From contig CAZXQI010000030.1 in NCBI GenBank assembly GCA_964643005.1, forward strand, positions 1-34,877: a stretch of DNA of 34,877 nucleotides, in the 5' to 3' direction. Origin of the DNA: UBA6168 sp964643005. Its GTDB lineage: Bacteria; Bacteroidota; Bacteroidia; Chitinophagales; Saprospiraceae. A program made the translations under genes and the position numbers. This document shows, piece by piece, positions 34,734 through 34,877 of this stretch (positions are counted from its first letter, which is position 1; the number at the start of each line of letters is the position of its first letter). A model generated the notes under the pieces. The model saw only the letters and a program-made list of their open reading frames with translations. It searched no databases and was not told where the DNA came from.

Positions 34734-34877
34734 TCGCTTTGAAATTTTCTTTACCACAATTAAAAATATATTACCGTCAAAGCCTCAGGAGGAAAAGAAT
34801 AATGGCAGGATATTTCTCAGAACCGATTCGACCTTCAAGAACATTTTTTTTTAAAAAAAAGTTTGCTCGCTCTCGTT

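Overview
The window looks like chromosomal DNA from a marine or environmental member of the phylum Bacteroidota, most likely close to Saprospiraceae/Lewinella-type bacteria. Three things point that way. Two large secreted proteins end in type IX secretion (type B, CHU_C-like) sorting domains. Several genes are preceded by the Bacteroidota -7 promoter box TAnnTTTG. Translation leaders are A-rich, with almost no Shine-Dalgarno sequences. No rRNA, tRNA, CRISPR array, transposase or phage gene was seen, so this is mostly ordinary core chromosome with a few accessory surface proteins.

Layout. 1-807: 5' part of a secreted ricin-type lectin gene, cut by the window edge. 808-1333: a divergent intergenic region with repeated AATCCTATT-like sites and a promoter. 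1334-4903: smc. 5028-7439: a secreted seven-repeat protein with a T9SS sorting domain. 7535-13229 (minus): a compact four-gene run encoding a CcoI/FixI-type copper P-type ATPase, a DsbD_2/TauE-like membrane protein, a soluble histidine kinase with a FixL-like PAS domain, and a response regulator fused to a CRP/FNR-type DNA-binding protein. Facing it, 13548-14817 carries a rhodanese-like protein without its catalytic cysteine and a tandem universal stress protein. 15362-17187: a divergent pair, a membrane-anchored glucosaminidase and a BadF/BcrAD-type (N-acetylglucosamine) kinase. 17253-19208: a TlpA-like exported thioredoxin. 19675-24396: a 1573-residue multidomain surface protein (CUB, choice-of-anchor L, Calx-beta, Ig/PKD-like, T9SS). 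24460-24927: an orphan HSDR_N-like protein. 25050-27294: threonine catabolism (SDR-type Tdh, Kbl). 27374-28564: RibBA with a ruined GTP cyclohydrolase II half. 28836-29258: ArfB-like ribosome rescue hydrolase. 29439-30311: membrane protein of unknown function. 30426-31478: tryptophan 2,3-dioxygenase. 31596-32726: LpxB. 32860-34677: TypA/BipA.

The most interesting unit is 7535-14817. The copper ATPase and its membrane partner are typical of cbb3 oxidase assembly. The two regulators look like a FixL-FixJ-FixK cascade collapsed into two proteins, but the FixL-type PAS domain has Tyr where the heme-ligating His should be. Two tandem TGA-N6-TCA dyads, the site type used by CRP/FNR proteins, lie between this operon and the divergent rhodanese/Usp genes. 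I infer a redox- or energy-responsive, self-regulating respiratory switch whose sensor no longer uses a canonical heme. No cbb3 oxidase subunits are in the window. A second clear oddity is RibBA, which should supply only the RibB reaction, so GTP cyclohydrolase II must be encoded elsewhere.
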